Numbered from the stretch's first letter, positions 1 to 8,900 are shown. The stretch: DNA of 64,000 nucleotides from CAWHOW01 sp963831005 (GCA_963831005.1 CAWHOW010000042.1:1-64000), one strand, 5' to 3'. The notes: generated by a model not told the origin, from the letters alone. Numbers and translations: made by a program.

Positions 1-197
1 GATTGCTCAATATTTTTTCTTAGTTCAGCAAGATCAGCGCCAAGATAAGTTAATATTTTTATTCCCAGTCCTTCACCTTCACGGAGAATTCCCAGCAGCA
101 GATGTTCCACACCAATATAATCATTTTGTAACCTTAAGGCTTCTTCACGGCTATATGATATAACATCTTTAACACGTTGCGAAAATTTAGCTTCCAT
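1..197 (-). CDS. clpC: ClpC-type AAA+ unfoldase, N-terminal fragment
   Basis: The minus strand opens with ATG at 197 and runs off the left edge, giving about 65 residues. They begin MEAKFSQRVKDVISYSREEA and continue through an IGVEHLLLGILREGEG segment, the signature of the Clp N-terminal (double Clp repeat) domain. In this family the domain recruits adaptors and substrates for the two AAA+ modules that unfold proteins for ClpP or act as a disaggregase in the cytoplasm; those modules lie outside the window. The gene is divergent from gyrA, with about 230 bp between the two starts that probably hold both promoters. Assignment to ClpC rather than ClpB rests on the N-terminal wording only. Confidence 0.88.
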   Translation of the reverse strand, partial: MEAKFSQRVKDVISYSREEALRLQNDYIGVEHLLLGILREGEGLGIKILTYLGADLAELRKNIEQ

Positions 198-431
198 AAT
201 TTCAAACTCCTATATAATTCAACAAAATTAGCTATAATATTTATCTTTTCAAATTTACTTACAATATAGTGTTAACGTATATTTCATGATTTTATTTTTC
301 AACACATTTTTGTTAGTAATAAAAAACACAAATAAAGTGTAATTATTTTACAAAAAACATTACTTTCGTGAAATATTTCAGCACACATCAAAAATCGTGC
401 TCAGATTGATTTAACAGTAAAAAGAGATAAA

Positions 432-2995
432 ATGTCAGAAAGCGAAAAAATAGTCAGTTAACATTGAAAATCAGATGAAATCGGCCTACATTGACTACTC
501 AATGTCGGTCATTGTGTCACGAGCATTACCGGATGTCCGAGACGGGTTGAAGCCTGTTCACCGCAGGGTATTATATGGTATGCTTGATTTGGGACTACTA
601 TCAAACAGACCGTATAAAAAGTCGGCCAGAATCGTGGGGAAGTACTTGGAAAGTACCATCCTCATGGTGATACATCAGTATATGATCCCATGGTAAGGAT
701 GGCACAGGAATGGTCGTTACGTTATCCTCTGGTTGACGGACAGGGTAATTTTGGTCTATGGATGGTGACAGTCCTGCTGCTATGCGTTACACAGAAGCGA
801 GATTAAAGAAGATAGCCGAAGAAATAGTTGCTGATATTGATAAAGACACTGTTGATTTCCAGTTGAATTTTGATGATTCATTACAGGAGCCGGTTGTTAT
901 GCCTGCAAGAATCCCAAACCTTTTAATAAACGGGGCATCAGGTATTGCAGTTGGTATGGCTACCAATATGCCACCTCATAATTTAGGTGAAGTCATTGAT
1001 GGTACTATTGCTTATATCGACAACAGGGATATTACAATTGGTGAACTTTCAAAACTTATAAAAGGACCTGATTTTCCTACAGGCGGAACTATATATGGGT
1101 ATGATGGCGTTCTTGAAGCATTTGAGTCTGGCAGGGGAAGAATTGTAGTTCGTGGTGAAGCAACTGTTGAACCAACAGAACATGGAAGAGAAAGGATAAT
1201 TATTACTTCGATTCCTTACCAGGTCAATAAGTCGGAAATGATCAAGAAAACTGCCGACCTGATAAATGATAAGAAAATTGAAGGTATATCAGATATTCGT
1301 GATGAATCTGACAGGACTGGTATGCGCATTGTTTATGAATTAAAGAAAGATGCTGTTACCAATGTGGTTTTAAACAACCTTTACCAAAATACTGCTCTTC
1401 AAACAGCCTTCAGTGTTAACAATGTTGCACTTGTTAAAGGAAGGCCAATGACGCTGAACCTGAAACAAATGATTGTTTATTTTGTTGAACACAGGCATGA
1501 CGTAGTAATTCGCCGTACTAAATTCGAACTTGCTGAAGCCGAAAAGAGAGCGCATATACTTGAAGGTTTATTAATAGCGCTTGATCATCTGGATGAAGTT
1601 ATTGCCTTAATCCGTGCTTCTAAAACTCCCGATGAAGCCAAGGCAGGACTTATAGAAAAATTCAACCTGAGCGAGCCACAGGCTAAAGCAATTCTTGCAA
1701 TGCGCCTGCAACAGCTTACCGGACTTGAAAGAGACAAACTGAAACAGGAATATGATGAATTGATGACGCTGATAGCACATTTAAAGGATATTCTATCGGA
1801 TGAGAATCTTTGCATGCAGATCATCAAGGACGAATTATTGGAAATCAAAACAAATTATAATGATGAGCGTCGGACAAAGATAGAATATACAGCTTCCGAT
1901 TTCAGAATTGAAGATACCATAGCTGACGAAAGTGTTGTGATCACTATTTCGCACATGGGTTATATTAAAAGGACCTTATTGAACGAATATCGCGTACAGA
2001 GCAGGGGAGGACGAGGCTCCAAAGGTACAGAGATTAGGGATGAAGACTATATTGAACATTTATATATAGCTACCATGCATGAATATATGCTTTTCTTTAC
2101 AGAAAAAGGAAAGTGTTTCTGGTTAAGGGTATTTGAAGTACCTGAAGGCACAAAGACCTCTAAAGGACGTGCCATACAGAATATGGTAAATATTACACCT
2201 GATGATAAGGTAAAAGCATTCATCAATGTCAAGAGCCTGGATAAGGAGGAATATATCAATAACAATTTCATTATTCTTTGCACAAAAAGAGGAACAATCA
2301 AGAAAACGTCACTTGAAGCATATTCAAGGCCAAGAGCGAATGGGATAAATGCAATTAAAATTAAGGAAGATGATCAATTGCTCGAAGCAAAAATGACCAA
2401 CGGGGAGAATGAAGTTCTTTTGGCTAACCGTTTTGGCAGAGCCATCCGCTTCAACGAAACGAAAGTTCGCCCAATGGGAAGAAATGCTACCGGTGTAAGG
2501 GGTATGAGACTTGATGGAGCTGATGACGAAGTAATTGGTATGGTTTGTTTAGAGAAAAACATTTATGATATTTTGGTTGTGTCTGAAAATGGTTATGGCA
2601 AACGTTCCAGCCTTGAAGATTACCGCGTAACAAACAGGGGTGGAAAAGGAGTAAAGACACTAAATATCACCGAAAAAACGGGCAAACTGGTTGCTATGAA
2701 AGAAGTTCTTGATACCGACGACCTGATGATCATCAATAAATCTGGTATCATTATCCGTATGGAAGTAAAACAACTGCGCGTTATGGGAAGAGCGACACAA
2801 GGAGTCCGCCTTATTAAAACGAAAGAGGATGATTCAATTGCAGCAGTGACACCAGTAGAAGAAGACAAAATAAATAATACTGGTAACGGTTGTTTTTCCA
2901 ATGAAAATGGGGATGAAGTAACTGACATTAACCCGGAAAATCCTCCTGAATTTGACGAAACTCCCGGTGATAATGGTGGTGACAAAGAAGAATAA
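432..2995 (+). CDS. gyrA: DNA gyrase subunit A, interrupted by three frameshifts in the first 330 bp
   Basis: Subunit A of gyrase, which cuts and rejoins DNA to introduce negative supercoils. Visible parts: the N-terminal MKSAYIDYSMSVIVSRALPD block, the active-site region with catalytic Tyr in MRYTEARL, the quinolone-determining motif HPHGDTSVYD (Thr-Ser and Asp at the usual resistance positions), the GyrA-box-like QSRGGRG and the beta-pinwheel C-terminal domain ending in an acidic tail. As read, it is broken: start ATG 432 is out of frame with 475 (two bases short near 455-460), a G-run at 636-639 is one base short, and one T is missing near 755. Repairing these gives about 855 residues, normal for GyrA. 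Since gyrA is essential and all three changes are losses, sequencing or assembly error is more likely than a real pseudogene. A TPR gene follows. Confidence 0.93.
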
Positions 2996-3041
2996 GCATT
3001 AACTGTCATTTTTTAATATTTTAAATAATTTGGCAATAAAA

Positions 3042-3073
3042 TTGATAATATTAGAACAGAAAAATTAATTTTG
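3042..3073 (+). promoter_or_regulatory. Bacteroidota-type promoter upstream of the TPR gene
   Basis: TTG at 3042-3044, 21 nt, then TAATTTTG at 3066-3073. This matches the phylum's -33/-7 pattern (TTG ... TAnnTTTG). It would start transcription about 25 nt before the ATG at 3106, so the TPR gene can be transcribed independently of gyrA. Confidence 0.5.
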
Positions 3074-3105
3074 CCGCATTACAATAACATTAATCCTATA
3101 AAAAA

Positions 3106-4287
3106 ATGAAGAAAACAACAATTCTAGTGGCAATAATAATGTTTGCAGTAACATTTGCACATGCCCAGAAATCAAATTTTACAAGTGCCTGGTCCAATCT
3201 GAACAGGGGATATTTAGATAAGGCAAAGAGTTTCATTGAACTTGCCATTCAGGATCCTGACACTAAAACATGGGCGAAAACATGGAAAATCAGGGGAGAT
3301 ATTTATCTTAATATTCAGTTTTCAAAGGATGTGAATTATAAAAAACTTGATTCAAATGCTGTAATGGTTGCTTATGATTCATACCAGAAAGCTATCGAAC
3401 TTGATACAAAAAAGGAATTCTATGATGATATTCTTGCATCATTGGTTAGATGCGGTGATGCATTTTATAATAAAGGTGCCGGATATTTCGGCGCATCAAA
3501 ATATGTAGATGCTATGAATTGTTTTGCTAAAACTGTTGAAATTAATACTTTGGTTGGCAATCCTGATTCTATTGCAACTTTTAATGCCGGTGTTAGCGCT
3601 ATGAATGCAAAATTGGATGATAAAGCTAAGGAATATTTCTTAAAAGACATGAAGATCAACTATAAGAATCCTGCTTTATATTATGACTTAGCTAATATCT
3701 ATAAAGAAGAAAAGAATGTTCCTAAAGCATTGGAAATTGTTAAGAAAGGGAGAAAAATATTTAATGATAATACTTCCCTAATGGTTGAAGAAGTAAATTT
3801 ATACTTAGCCGGCGGAAAGATGCAAGAAACAAAAGGGCTTTTGGATACTTTGATTAAAATAAATCCGAACGATCCTAAGCTTTATTTTGCATTTGGCGGC
3901 GCATATGAGGCTTATGCAAACGATACTTCAAAATCGCAGGCAGAACGTGATGCAGCTTTCGATAATGCTGCTAATTCATATAAAAAATCAATTGAATTGA
4001 AACCTGATTATTTTGATGCTATTTATGAAATAGGGGCACTGTATTTTAATGATGGTATAAGGCTTTACCAGGAAGCTGATAAAATGGTGAATGATATGGA
4101 TAAGTATAATGTTATGAAAACAAAGTTTGAACAAAGATGGAAAGATGCTTTACCTTATCTTGAAAAAGCACAACAGTTAATGCCAAATGATAAACAAACT
4201 TTGATATCACTGAAGCAATTATATGCCAGAACCAGCCAGATGGATAAGCTGAAAGCGGTTAACGATAAGCTCAAGTCGCTTAACTAA
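3106..4287 (+). CDS. Secreted tetratricopeptide-repeat protein
   Basis: 393 residues starting with a clear signal peptide (MKKTTILVAIIMFAVTFAHA, cleavage near AHA-QK). The rest is helical with TPR-like repeats: residues about 30-100, a central block containing a YDLANIYKEEKNVPKALEI repeat, and C-terminal repeats such as ALPYLEKAQQLMPNDKQTLI. TPR arrays are protein-protein scaffolds, so this is probably a periplasmic or outer-membrane-associated scaffold. Partners cannot be named. It has its own promoter-like sequence and ends just before a strong terminator, so it is likely monocistronic. A TPR protein next to gyrA is an arrangement I recall from other Bacteroidota; that is memory, not a search result. 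Confidence 0.85.
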   Translation: MKKTTILVAIIMFAVTFAHAQKSNFTSAWSNLNRGYLDKAKSFIELAIQDPDTKTWAKTWKIRGDIYLNIQFSKDVNYKKLDSNAVMVAYDSYQKAIELDTKKEFYDDILASLVRCGDAFYNKGAGYFGASKYVDAMNCFAKTVEINTLVGNPDSIATFNAGVSAMNAKLDDKAKEYFLKDMKINYKNPALYYDLANIYKEEKNVPKALEIVKKGRKIFNDNTSLMVEEVNLYLAGGKMQETKGLLDTLIKINPNDPKLYFAFGGAYEAYANDTSKSQAERDAAFDNAANSYKKSIELKPDYFDAIYEIGALYFNDGIRLYQEADKMVNDMDKYNVMKTKFEQRWKDALPYLEKAQQLMPNDKQTLISLKQLYARTSQMDKLKAVNDKLKSLN

Positions 4288-4293
4288 AAAATT

Positions 4294-4330
4294 AAAAAAG
4301 GGAGATTAAAATTAATCTCCTTTTTTTTTA
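4294..4330 (+). terminator. Rho-independent terminator after the TPR gene
   Basis: Inverted repeat GGAGATTA (4301-4308) and TAATCTCC (4313-4320) with a 4-nt loop, followed by a run of nine T. A-rich sequence before the stem makes it possibly bidirectional. Confidence 0.85.
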
Positions 4331-4390
4331 CAATTTGCTAAATAAAGATTAAGGTAATATAGAAGCACATAAAACAAATATCATTATACG

Positions 4391-4410
4391 GCAATGCTAA
4401 GTTATAGCCA
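4391..4410 (+). repeat. Boundary motif GCAATGCTAAGTTATAGCC, copy 1
   Basis: First of four related ~20-bp motifs (others at 5111-5130, 5398-5420, 6085-6108) that bracket two consecutive accessory genes in inverted pairs. The shared core is GCAATGC followed by an AAGTTA-like tract and a GGC end. Here the end reads TATAGCC instead of GTGGC. Confidence 0.4.
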
Positions 4411-4449
4411 TGTGCTTTTTTGTCTTTCGTTTCAAGGTGCAGGTCAAAT

Positions 4450-5097
4450 TTATTTATCATAATCAAGTGTATCAAATGGAAGCGGAAATCCATTAAAATA
4501 TTTTCCGTTATTGAAATAATTTATAATAATTTTTATAACAACCGATACGCTTATATAACCACGGGATTCATTTCCGTTACTATCAAGCAAGGGGATAACA
4601 TAACCAACTCCATTTGAGGGAATACTTTTGATTGGGCCCCATGCCGGTATAACACTACCTGATTTAATCTTTCCAAGTATATTGGAAGGTTCTTCGGCAT
4701 ACCATTTCGGGGAAGATCTTACTCGAACAGAATCTGCTCCTTTTTGTCCTATCAATATTAAATTATTATAAACGCGAATATCTCCAAGTGGTCTGCCTTT
4801 TGAGCAATCACAATAAATTTTTATTGGTTTCTGAACTATTCTAGTTATCACAAAAGAAGAATTTGATTCATGATTCTGACAACTATAAAGAATAAACAAT
4901 ATAAATACGGGAAAAAACGTTTTGAAATTTATTAAAAATGCGAAGCGTGGGCAAATCTTATTTTCTTTCTTGACTGTATGAGTAAAGCTATCGTGTCTAT
5001 GAAATGCAATCAAGTCAACTGTCGGCACTATTATGTCAAGTTGCAAATCAGTGTCATGTTTAATTGAAATAACTGTCATTAATATATTTTTAAGCAT
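4450..5097 (-). CDS. Putative SH3-like domain lipoprotein
   Basis: The frame encodes 215 residues, but the likely export signal sits inside it: a hydrophobic stretch FFPVFILFILYSC with lipobox Cys near residue 73. The first 50-odd residues are therefore doubtful and the true start may be non-ATG or lost. After the Cys, about residues 110-200 resemble a bacterial SH3-like module (SVRVRSSP, LGKIKSGSVIPAWGP, RGYIS), usually involved in binding cell-wall material or proteins. The gene is bracketed by inverted copies of the GCAATGC boundary motif and is not obviously part of an operon. Function unknown. Confidence 0.55.
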   Translation of the reverse strand: MLKNILMTVISIKHDTDLQLDIIVPTVDLIAFHRHDSFTHTVKKENKICPRFAFLINFKTFFPVFILFILYSCQNHESNSSFVITRIVQKPIKIYCDCSKGRPLGDIRVYNNLILIGQKGADSVRVRSSPKWYAEEPSNILGKIKSGSVIPAWGPIKSIPSNGVGYVIPLLDSNGNESRGYISVSVVIKIIINYFNNGKYFNGFPLPFDTLDYDK

Positions 5098-5110
5098 TGT
5101 ATATAACGAT

Positions 5111-5130
5111 TAAGCATTGCTTGCAGTGGC
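5111..5130 (-). repeat. Boundary motif, copy 2 (inverted)
   Basis: On the minus strand it reads GCCACTGCAAGCAATGCTTA, sharing GCAATGCT(T)A with copy 1. It lies just upstream of the start of the SH3-like gene. Confidence 0.35.
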
Positions 5131-5397
5131 GGACTGGTATTAAATAACAGAAAACAGTTAACAGCTAACAGTAAATAGCAAATTGAAAAACTAAATATAA
5201 ATAAATATTTTCTCTTTTCTGTCATCTGTTTGCTGTTTGTTGTTTGTTGACGTGTCCGCCTTGCTATTCCCTGATAGCTATCAGGGTACACTGCGCTGCA
5301 ACGTCTGTCACGCTGAGGAGTCCCGCTTTCCTTCGAGACGAGACTTTGTCTAACCTCAGGATGACGCGGGACGTCTCGAAGCGCACCCGCCATTGAA

Positions 5398-5420
5398 GCA
5401 ATGCTAAGTTAGTGGCTGGC
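5398..5420 (+). repeat. Boundary motif, copy 3
   Basis: GCAATGCTAAGTTAGTGG followed by CTGGC, immediately after the stop of the beta-barrel gene. It is a near-perfect inverted partner of copy 4 at 6085-6108, so the two flank that gene. Confidence 0.45.
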
Positions 5421-5424
5421 ATTA

Positions 5425-6075
5425 TTAAAATATTTGATAATTCATTCCTAATTCCAATGTTTGAATGCACACTGTCTCATAATAAGGTGCTCCACTTGCA
5501 AATGGCATATTTACCTGAGTCACTCCGAAACCAGTACTTGCCCTTAACCATAATTCAACTTTTCGATTGTTTTTAAGATTAAGTCTTAATCCTATACCAT
5601 AATTAATTCCAAAATCATATCTACTGATATCCCCATCAATGGTCTTACCAAATTTGTCTGGTGATTCAGCATATATTCCTAAGTCATTATTGATTCCGAA
5701 TTGTAAATATAGATTTACTTTATGTTGTTCAAATATATTGAATTTAATATTTAATGGCAAAACTAAATAAGTAATATCAATCTTTTTTTGCAGAAGTATT
5801 CCTGTCTCCAAATAAATAATTGGGTCAGCGGGTTTATAATCAAATATACCACCTAAAACAAATTCATGATTTGGATACCGTAACTTTCTATGCAAAAAGT
5901 CAGAAATGGATTCGTTCATATAAGTCGTATTTTCTTCAGTATACCATCTACTTCCAGAATACCCTAATTCAAATCCATAAGAAAAATGTTCTTTATGTTT
6001 TATTGTATCAATTTGTCCAAGAATAATCTGACAAAAAGAGAGATTAAAAAATAATATGATAAAAATTCTTCTCAT
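5425..6075 (-). CDS. Outer-membrane beta-barrel protein
   Basis: About 216 residues from ATG 6075 (MRRIFIILFFNLSFCQIILG signal peptide). The ten upstream residues in frame cover the flanking boundary motif, so the inner start is preferred. After the signal comes alternating aromatic/hydrophobic beta-strand sequence (YGFELGYSGS, EFVLGGIFDYK, YGIGLRLNLK, ELWLRASTGFG) ending LGMNYQIF, with a terminal Phe as expected for BAM-folded barrels. It resembles the general 'outer membrane beta-barrel/porin-like' proteins of Bacteroidota. Flanking inverted motifs at 5398 and 6085 suggest it arrived as a unit. Specific role unknown. Confidence 0.7.
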   Translation of the reverse strand: MRRIFIILFFNLSFCQIILGQIDTIKHKEHFSYGFELGYSGSRWYTEENTTYMNESISDFLHRKLRYPNHEFVLGGIFDYKPADPIIYLETGILLQKKIDITYLVLPLNIKFNIFEQHKVNLYLQFGINNDLGIYAESPDKFGKTIDGDISRYDFGINYGIGLRLNLKNNRKVELWLRASTGFGVTQVNMPFASGAPYYETVCIQTLELGMNYQIF

Positions 6076-6084
6076 TTTATTTAT

Positions 6085-6108
6085 GCTTGCCACTAACTTG
6101 TGCATTGC
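6085..6108 (-). repeat. Boundary motif, copy 4 (inverted)
   Basis: The plus strand reads GCTTGCCACTAACTTGTGCA then TTGC; its complement GCAATGC...AAGTTAGTGGC matches copy 3. It sits 9 bp upstream of the beta-barrel start. The spacer from here to 6409 shows no convincing gene; an 83-codon frame at 6056-6307 overlaps this motif. Confidence 0.45.
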
Positions 6109-6409
6109 TCTTACTATATTTAATATCCGCTTACAAATAATTATAAACGCTTATTCCCGAATATATTTCCTTACAAATTTATCAATTATTTTCACTTTGT
6201 TAATAACTATTGTATTTTTTTATTTCTTTATGGATAATATCACCTATATTTGTCGTGTTCTTTTAATTATTACCGCAGGATCAATTCCGCTTTTCCCGAA
6301 TCCTTAGGGAAGAAACTGGTTAAATTTCTACACGCAGGCATGCGGAATAGGGCAATGTTGAAATACAATATCCCAGGGTAAACCAATCCGTTTTAAATAC
6401 ATTTTAAGT

Positions 6410-7066
6410 ATGAAGAAACCGCAACACACAAGCGCTTCTTTCATTTTTGACCCTAATGTGTCGAAGATGCTTAAAGATGCTTTAGCATTTTACATAGCCA
6501 TTAGTACCGCGCCCGGCAACACGCATGTAACTATTGCCGCTGCCCTTATTGCAGCAGCGCAGGGTAGGGTAGCCACTGCACAGAATGCCGAAATTGCTGC
6601 TGCAACAAAGGCTGTGGGAACTGCCGGCGTTAGGGATTCAGCCGTGGAAGCTGTAATGGTTGATGTGAGGAATTTTGAAGCCGTTGTTCAAACAGCCATT
6701 AACAATGCAGCTGACAAAACAACAGCAAAAACTATTGCACAGGAATGCTTACTGCATACCAAGGAACCGGTTATTATAAATAAAAATGATTTTAAAGCTG
6801 CAAATGATACCAATACCACCGGCGTGGTTGATATTATATTTAAAGCTGCCACCAGGGGTTTACACGTCTGTTACGAACTGCAGGAAAGCACCGATGGTAT
6901 TAACTTTGTAACGGTTAAAGTTTCGCCCGACAGTCGTTACAAATTTACTCATGGCAAAGCTATAGGAACTAAGCTGTGGTTACGTGGCAGGATTTCACTC
7001 AGCGAGAAAAGGGGAGGAGCTCAAACCTGGCTATATCCGGTTGATATGTATTTTTTCACAAAATAA
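6410..7066 (+). CDS. Orphan protein: helical N-terminus plus Fn3-like C-terminus
   Basis: 218 residues, no signal peptide. Residues about 15-125 are Ala-rich and helical (AAALIAAAQGRVATAQNAEI, VEAVMVDVRNFEAVVQTAIN). Residues about 130-218 read like one fibronectin-III-type beta-sandwich (HVCYELQESTDGINFVTV, SRYKFTHGKAIGTKLWLRGR). The same layout is seen at 49550-50164 and recalls a widespread, uncharacterised Bacteroidota family. It is followed by a terminator, a MITE copy and then a 21-bp tandem array at 7668, an association repeated elsewhere in the window. Cellular location and function are unknown. Confidence 0.7.
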   Translation: MKKPQHTSASFIFDPNVSKMLKDALAFYIAISTAPGNTHVTIAAALIAAAQGRVATAQNAEIAAATKAVGTAGVRDSAVEAVMVDVRNFEAVVQTAINNAADKTTAKTIAQECLLHTKEPVIINKNDFKAANDTNTTGVVDIIFKAATRGLHVCYELQESTDGINFVTVKVSPDSRYKFTHGKAIGTKLWLRGRISLSEKRGGAQTWLYPVDMYFFTK

Positions 7067-7100
7067 TCAGCTTAAAATACTTAATTTAATACAGTAAAGG

Positions 7101-7136
7101 CAGTCCTCAAAGTTTTGGGGACTGTTTTTATTTTTA
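7101..7136 (+). terminator. Rho-independent terminator
   Basis: CAGTCCTCAA (7101-7110) pairs with TTTGGGGACTG, with a short loop, and is followed by TTTTTATTTTTA. It ends the Fn3-like gene. The TTTA at its end is also the left target duplication of the adjacent 198-bp element. Confidence 0.8.
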
Positions 7137-7334
7137 TGTGGGTTCTAAAAATTTGTTTTTTTTAAATCCTAAGCACTAAACCCTAAATCCTAAATAATTT
7201 CAAAATTCAAATGAGAAAAGCACCAAACATTGAATTAGCTGTAGTTTTGAACATTAATATTTGAGTATTTGATATTATTTAGAGTTTAGAAATTAGTATT
7301 TAGAATTTGTTTTTAAGAATTATTAGAAGTCCCC
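7137..7334 (+). mobile_element. MITE-like element R1, copy 1 (198 bp)
   Basis: One of three ~198-bp copies (others 8901-9098, 62324-62521). Ends are imperfect inverted repeats (GTGGGTTCTAAAAATT versus the complement GGGGACTTCTAATAATT). Flanks are TTTA on both sides (7133-7136 and 7335-7338), a 4-bp target duplication. It encodes no protein; the interior carries degenerate CCTAAAT/TAGAATTT words. This copy is the most diverged. Confidence 0.8.
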
Positions 7335-7425
7335 TTTAGTAAGTATGTTTCCTTACCGGAAAATAAGTTTTCTGTTTAGAGCCTGTCGTTAGTCTGTTGA
7401 AAGGGTTGGGGATTGACTGGTTTTC

Positions 7426-7627
7426 ATTAGAGTTCTTCGGAAAATAGATACGTCATTGCGAACCCTTCGTGCCGTCATTGCGACACAGAGCGAAGCGAAG
7501 GGGAAGCAATCTTAAATGGAAAAGCACTCAGGATAAACTCCATGAAGCAATCTCTTACCTGAATTAAGATTGCTTCGGGAAAAGAGCCCTCGCAATGACG
7601 AGATAAATGATTTTCCGAAGAAGTCTA
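7426..7627 (+). repeat. Hairpin element R2, copy 1
   Basis: Bounded by TTCTTCGGAAAAT at the left and ATTTTCCGAAGAA at the right. Inside are further inverted words: GTCATTGCG/CGCAATGAC and AAGCAATCTTAA/TTAAGATTGCTT. The second copy at 10935-11078 is in the opposite orientation: its left outer end matches the complement of this copy's right end. No coding capacity. Terminal symmetry suggests a MITE or REP-like mobile hairpin. Confidence 0.7.
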
Positions 7628-7667
7628 TTGAACTGCCTTTTTGAACAGCCTCATAACTTCTTTCCGT

Positions 7668-8019
7668 AATGATTATCATTTTATAGGAATGTATCGCATA
7701 CTACTTAGAATGATTATCATTTTATAGGAATGTATCACATACTTCTTAGAATGTATCGCATACTACTTAGAATGATTATCATTTTATAGGAATGTATCAC
7801 ATACTTCTTAGAATGTATCGCATACTACTTAGAATGATTATCATTTTATAGGAATGTATCGCATACTTCTTAGAATGTATCGCATACTTCTTAGAATGTA
7901 TCACATACTTCTTAGAATGATTATCATTTTATAGGAATGATTATCATTATAGTTAGAATGATTACCATACTACTTATAATGATCATCATTCTTCTTATTA
8001 TGATTACCATTTTATTTCA
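7668..8019 (+). repeat. 21-bp tandem array A (17 units)
   Basis: About 17 contiguous units alternating between two types: AATGTATCGCATACTACTTAG (21 bp) and AATGATTATCATTTTATAGG (20 bp), drifting to AATGATCATCATTCTTCTTA near the end. There are no spacers, so it is not a CRISPR. A reading frame across it (7937-8128) is just Ile-rich translated repeat. It lies downstream of the Fn3-like gene 6410-7066. Confidence 0.85.
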
Positions 8020-8298
8020 GAAGACAATCATTCTACATGGTGAGATAAGCTTTCTGTTCGGAATTGCAGCCTTTCCAGTTTTAATTACTTTTTATTATGC
8101 AAAAAATAATAGGGGGCTGGCACAATAAAATCTCTTTATTATGAGTTATGCTATTTAACATAATTACAATTATAAGACAATAGTATATGTGATAATTATC
8201 TGATTTTAAGCTTGCATTAAATTGATTCTGATTTGTACCATATATGTTTCTATGTTAAATCAATAGTTCGGTAATTTTTTTAATAAGATGATACTTTT

Positions 8299-8396
8299 CA
8301 GGGCTAAAGCCCCATATTTGAAGGCCGTTTGCATAACCACAGACTTAAGTCTGGGGTTACTGATAAATCCCGCTAATATTGGGGACTTTAGTCCCA
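8299..8396. repeat. Hairpin cluster R5, copy 1
   Basis: Three short palindromes in a row: GGGCTAAAGCCC, CAGACTTAAGTCTG and GGGACTTTAGTCCC. The same set occurs in reverse order at 25688-25781 and related palindromes sit inside element R4. The spacer from 8020 to 8466 holds nothing else recognisable. Confidence 0.6.
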
Positions 8397-8466
8397 TACT
8401 TTAAAAATTTACCGAAGTATTGTTAAACAGAAACATCAAAATTATACTCCTGCCCCGGGATTATTT

Positions 8467-8892
8467 TCAATTTAAAACTGAAATAACTATTCCCAAAATA
8501 ATTATCAGAATTGCATATAATGATCCTTTACACGGAGTTTTCACTTTTGTTCTCCTGTACAGCGTATAATTAATAAAAAACAGTCCGCTGCAAAATATTA
8601 AAGCCATTACAGGAATTGAATATTTAAGGAACTCATCCGGGTGAAAATAATTTACCAAAGGAAATATCAGCATTAAAACAGCTACAATTAAAAATCCAAG
8701 GCCTGCAAGCCGCAATAATGATATTATAACAGGTTTAAGCAACTCATCAATATCATTCCATTGTTTGCCTGAAGCTTTTTCATGAAAAGGTAAAAATTTG
8801 TGAGCAAACAAATTCTTAAAAGCCATAACCAGGCTAATAATTCCAATAATCACATAAAGTAATACCGGCAAAAGCTGTATAATCACCTTCAT
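8467..8892 (-). CDS. Four-helix membrane protein, unknown function
   Basis: About 141 residues from ATG 8892 (MKVIIQLLPVLLYVIIGIIS). The longer frame to 8940 would start inside the inserted R1 element, so the inner start is chosen. Four hydrophobic segments at about residues 1-22, 55-78, 85-105 and 120-140, with a charged loop after the first (HEKASGKQWNDIDELLKP). No family recognised. The R1 insertion ends only 8 bp upstream of the ATG, so the native promoter has been displaced or replaced. Confidence 0.6.
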   Translation of the reverse strand: MKVIIQLLPVLLYVIIGIISLVMAFKNLFAHKFLPFHEKASGKQWNDIDELLKPVIISLLRLAGLGFLIVAVLMLIFPLVNYFHPDEFLKYSIPVMALIFCSGLFFINYTLYRRTKVKTPCKGSLYAILIIILGIVISVLN

Positions 8893-8900
8893 TGAGTATA

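Larger units (their letters stand above)
5098..5424. other. Intergenic repeat-rich spacer
   Basis: No convincing gene. It holds the boundary motif at 5111-5130, an AT-rich stretch with short repeated words (aacagaaaacagttaacagc), then a GC-richer block at 5250-5395 with an inverted CTGATAGCTATCAG and wording common in dispersed Bacteroidota intergenic repeats (GTCACGCTGAGGAG, ACCTCAGGATGACGCGG). Small reading frames here are shadows of this repeat. Confidence 0.5.

Noticed and set aside
475..696. A separate short protein at 475-696 next to a second gene starting at 758
   Set aside because: Both are pieces of gyrA; joining them restores the standard N-terminus.
5079..5470. Minus-strand frames of 68-104 codons
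   Set aside because: They run through the intergenic repeat with no coherent protein features.
4391..6108. Integron attC sites
   Set aside because: The motifs share the idea of inverted boundaries, but I cannot match the RYYYAAC/GTTRRRY core and no integrase is present in the window.
6056..6307. 83-codon hydrophobic plus-strand frame
   Set aside because: It overlaps the start of the beta-barrel gene and the boundary motif; membrane-like composition follows from AT-richness.
7668..8128. CRISPR array, or a 63-codon membrane protein at 7937-8128
   Set aside because: Repeats are contiguous with no spacers, so not CRISPR; the protein is Ile-rich translated repeat.
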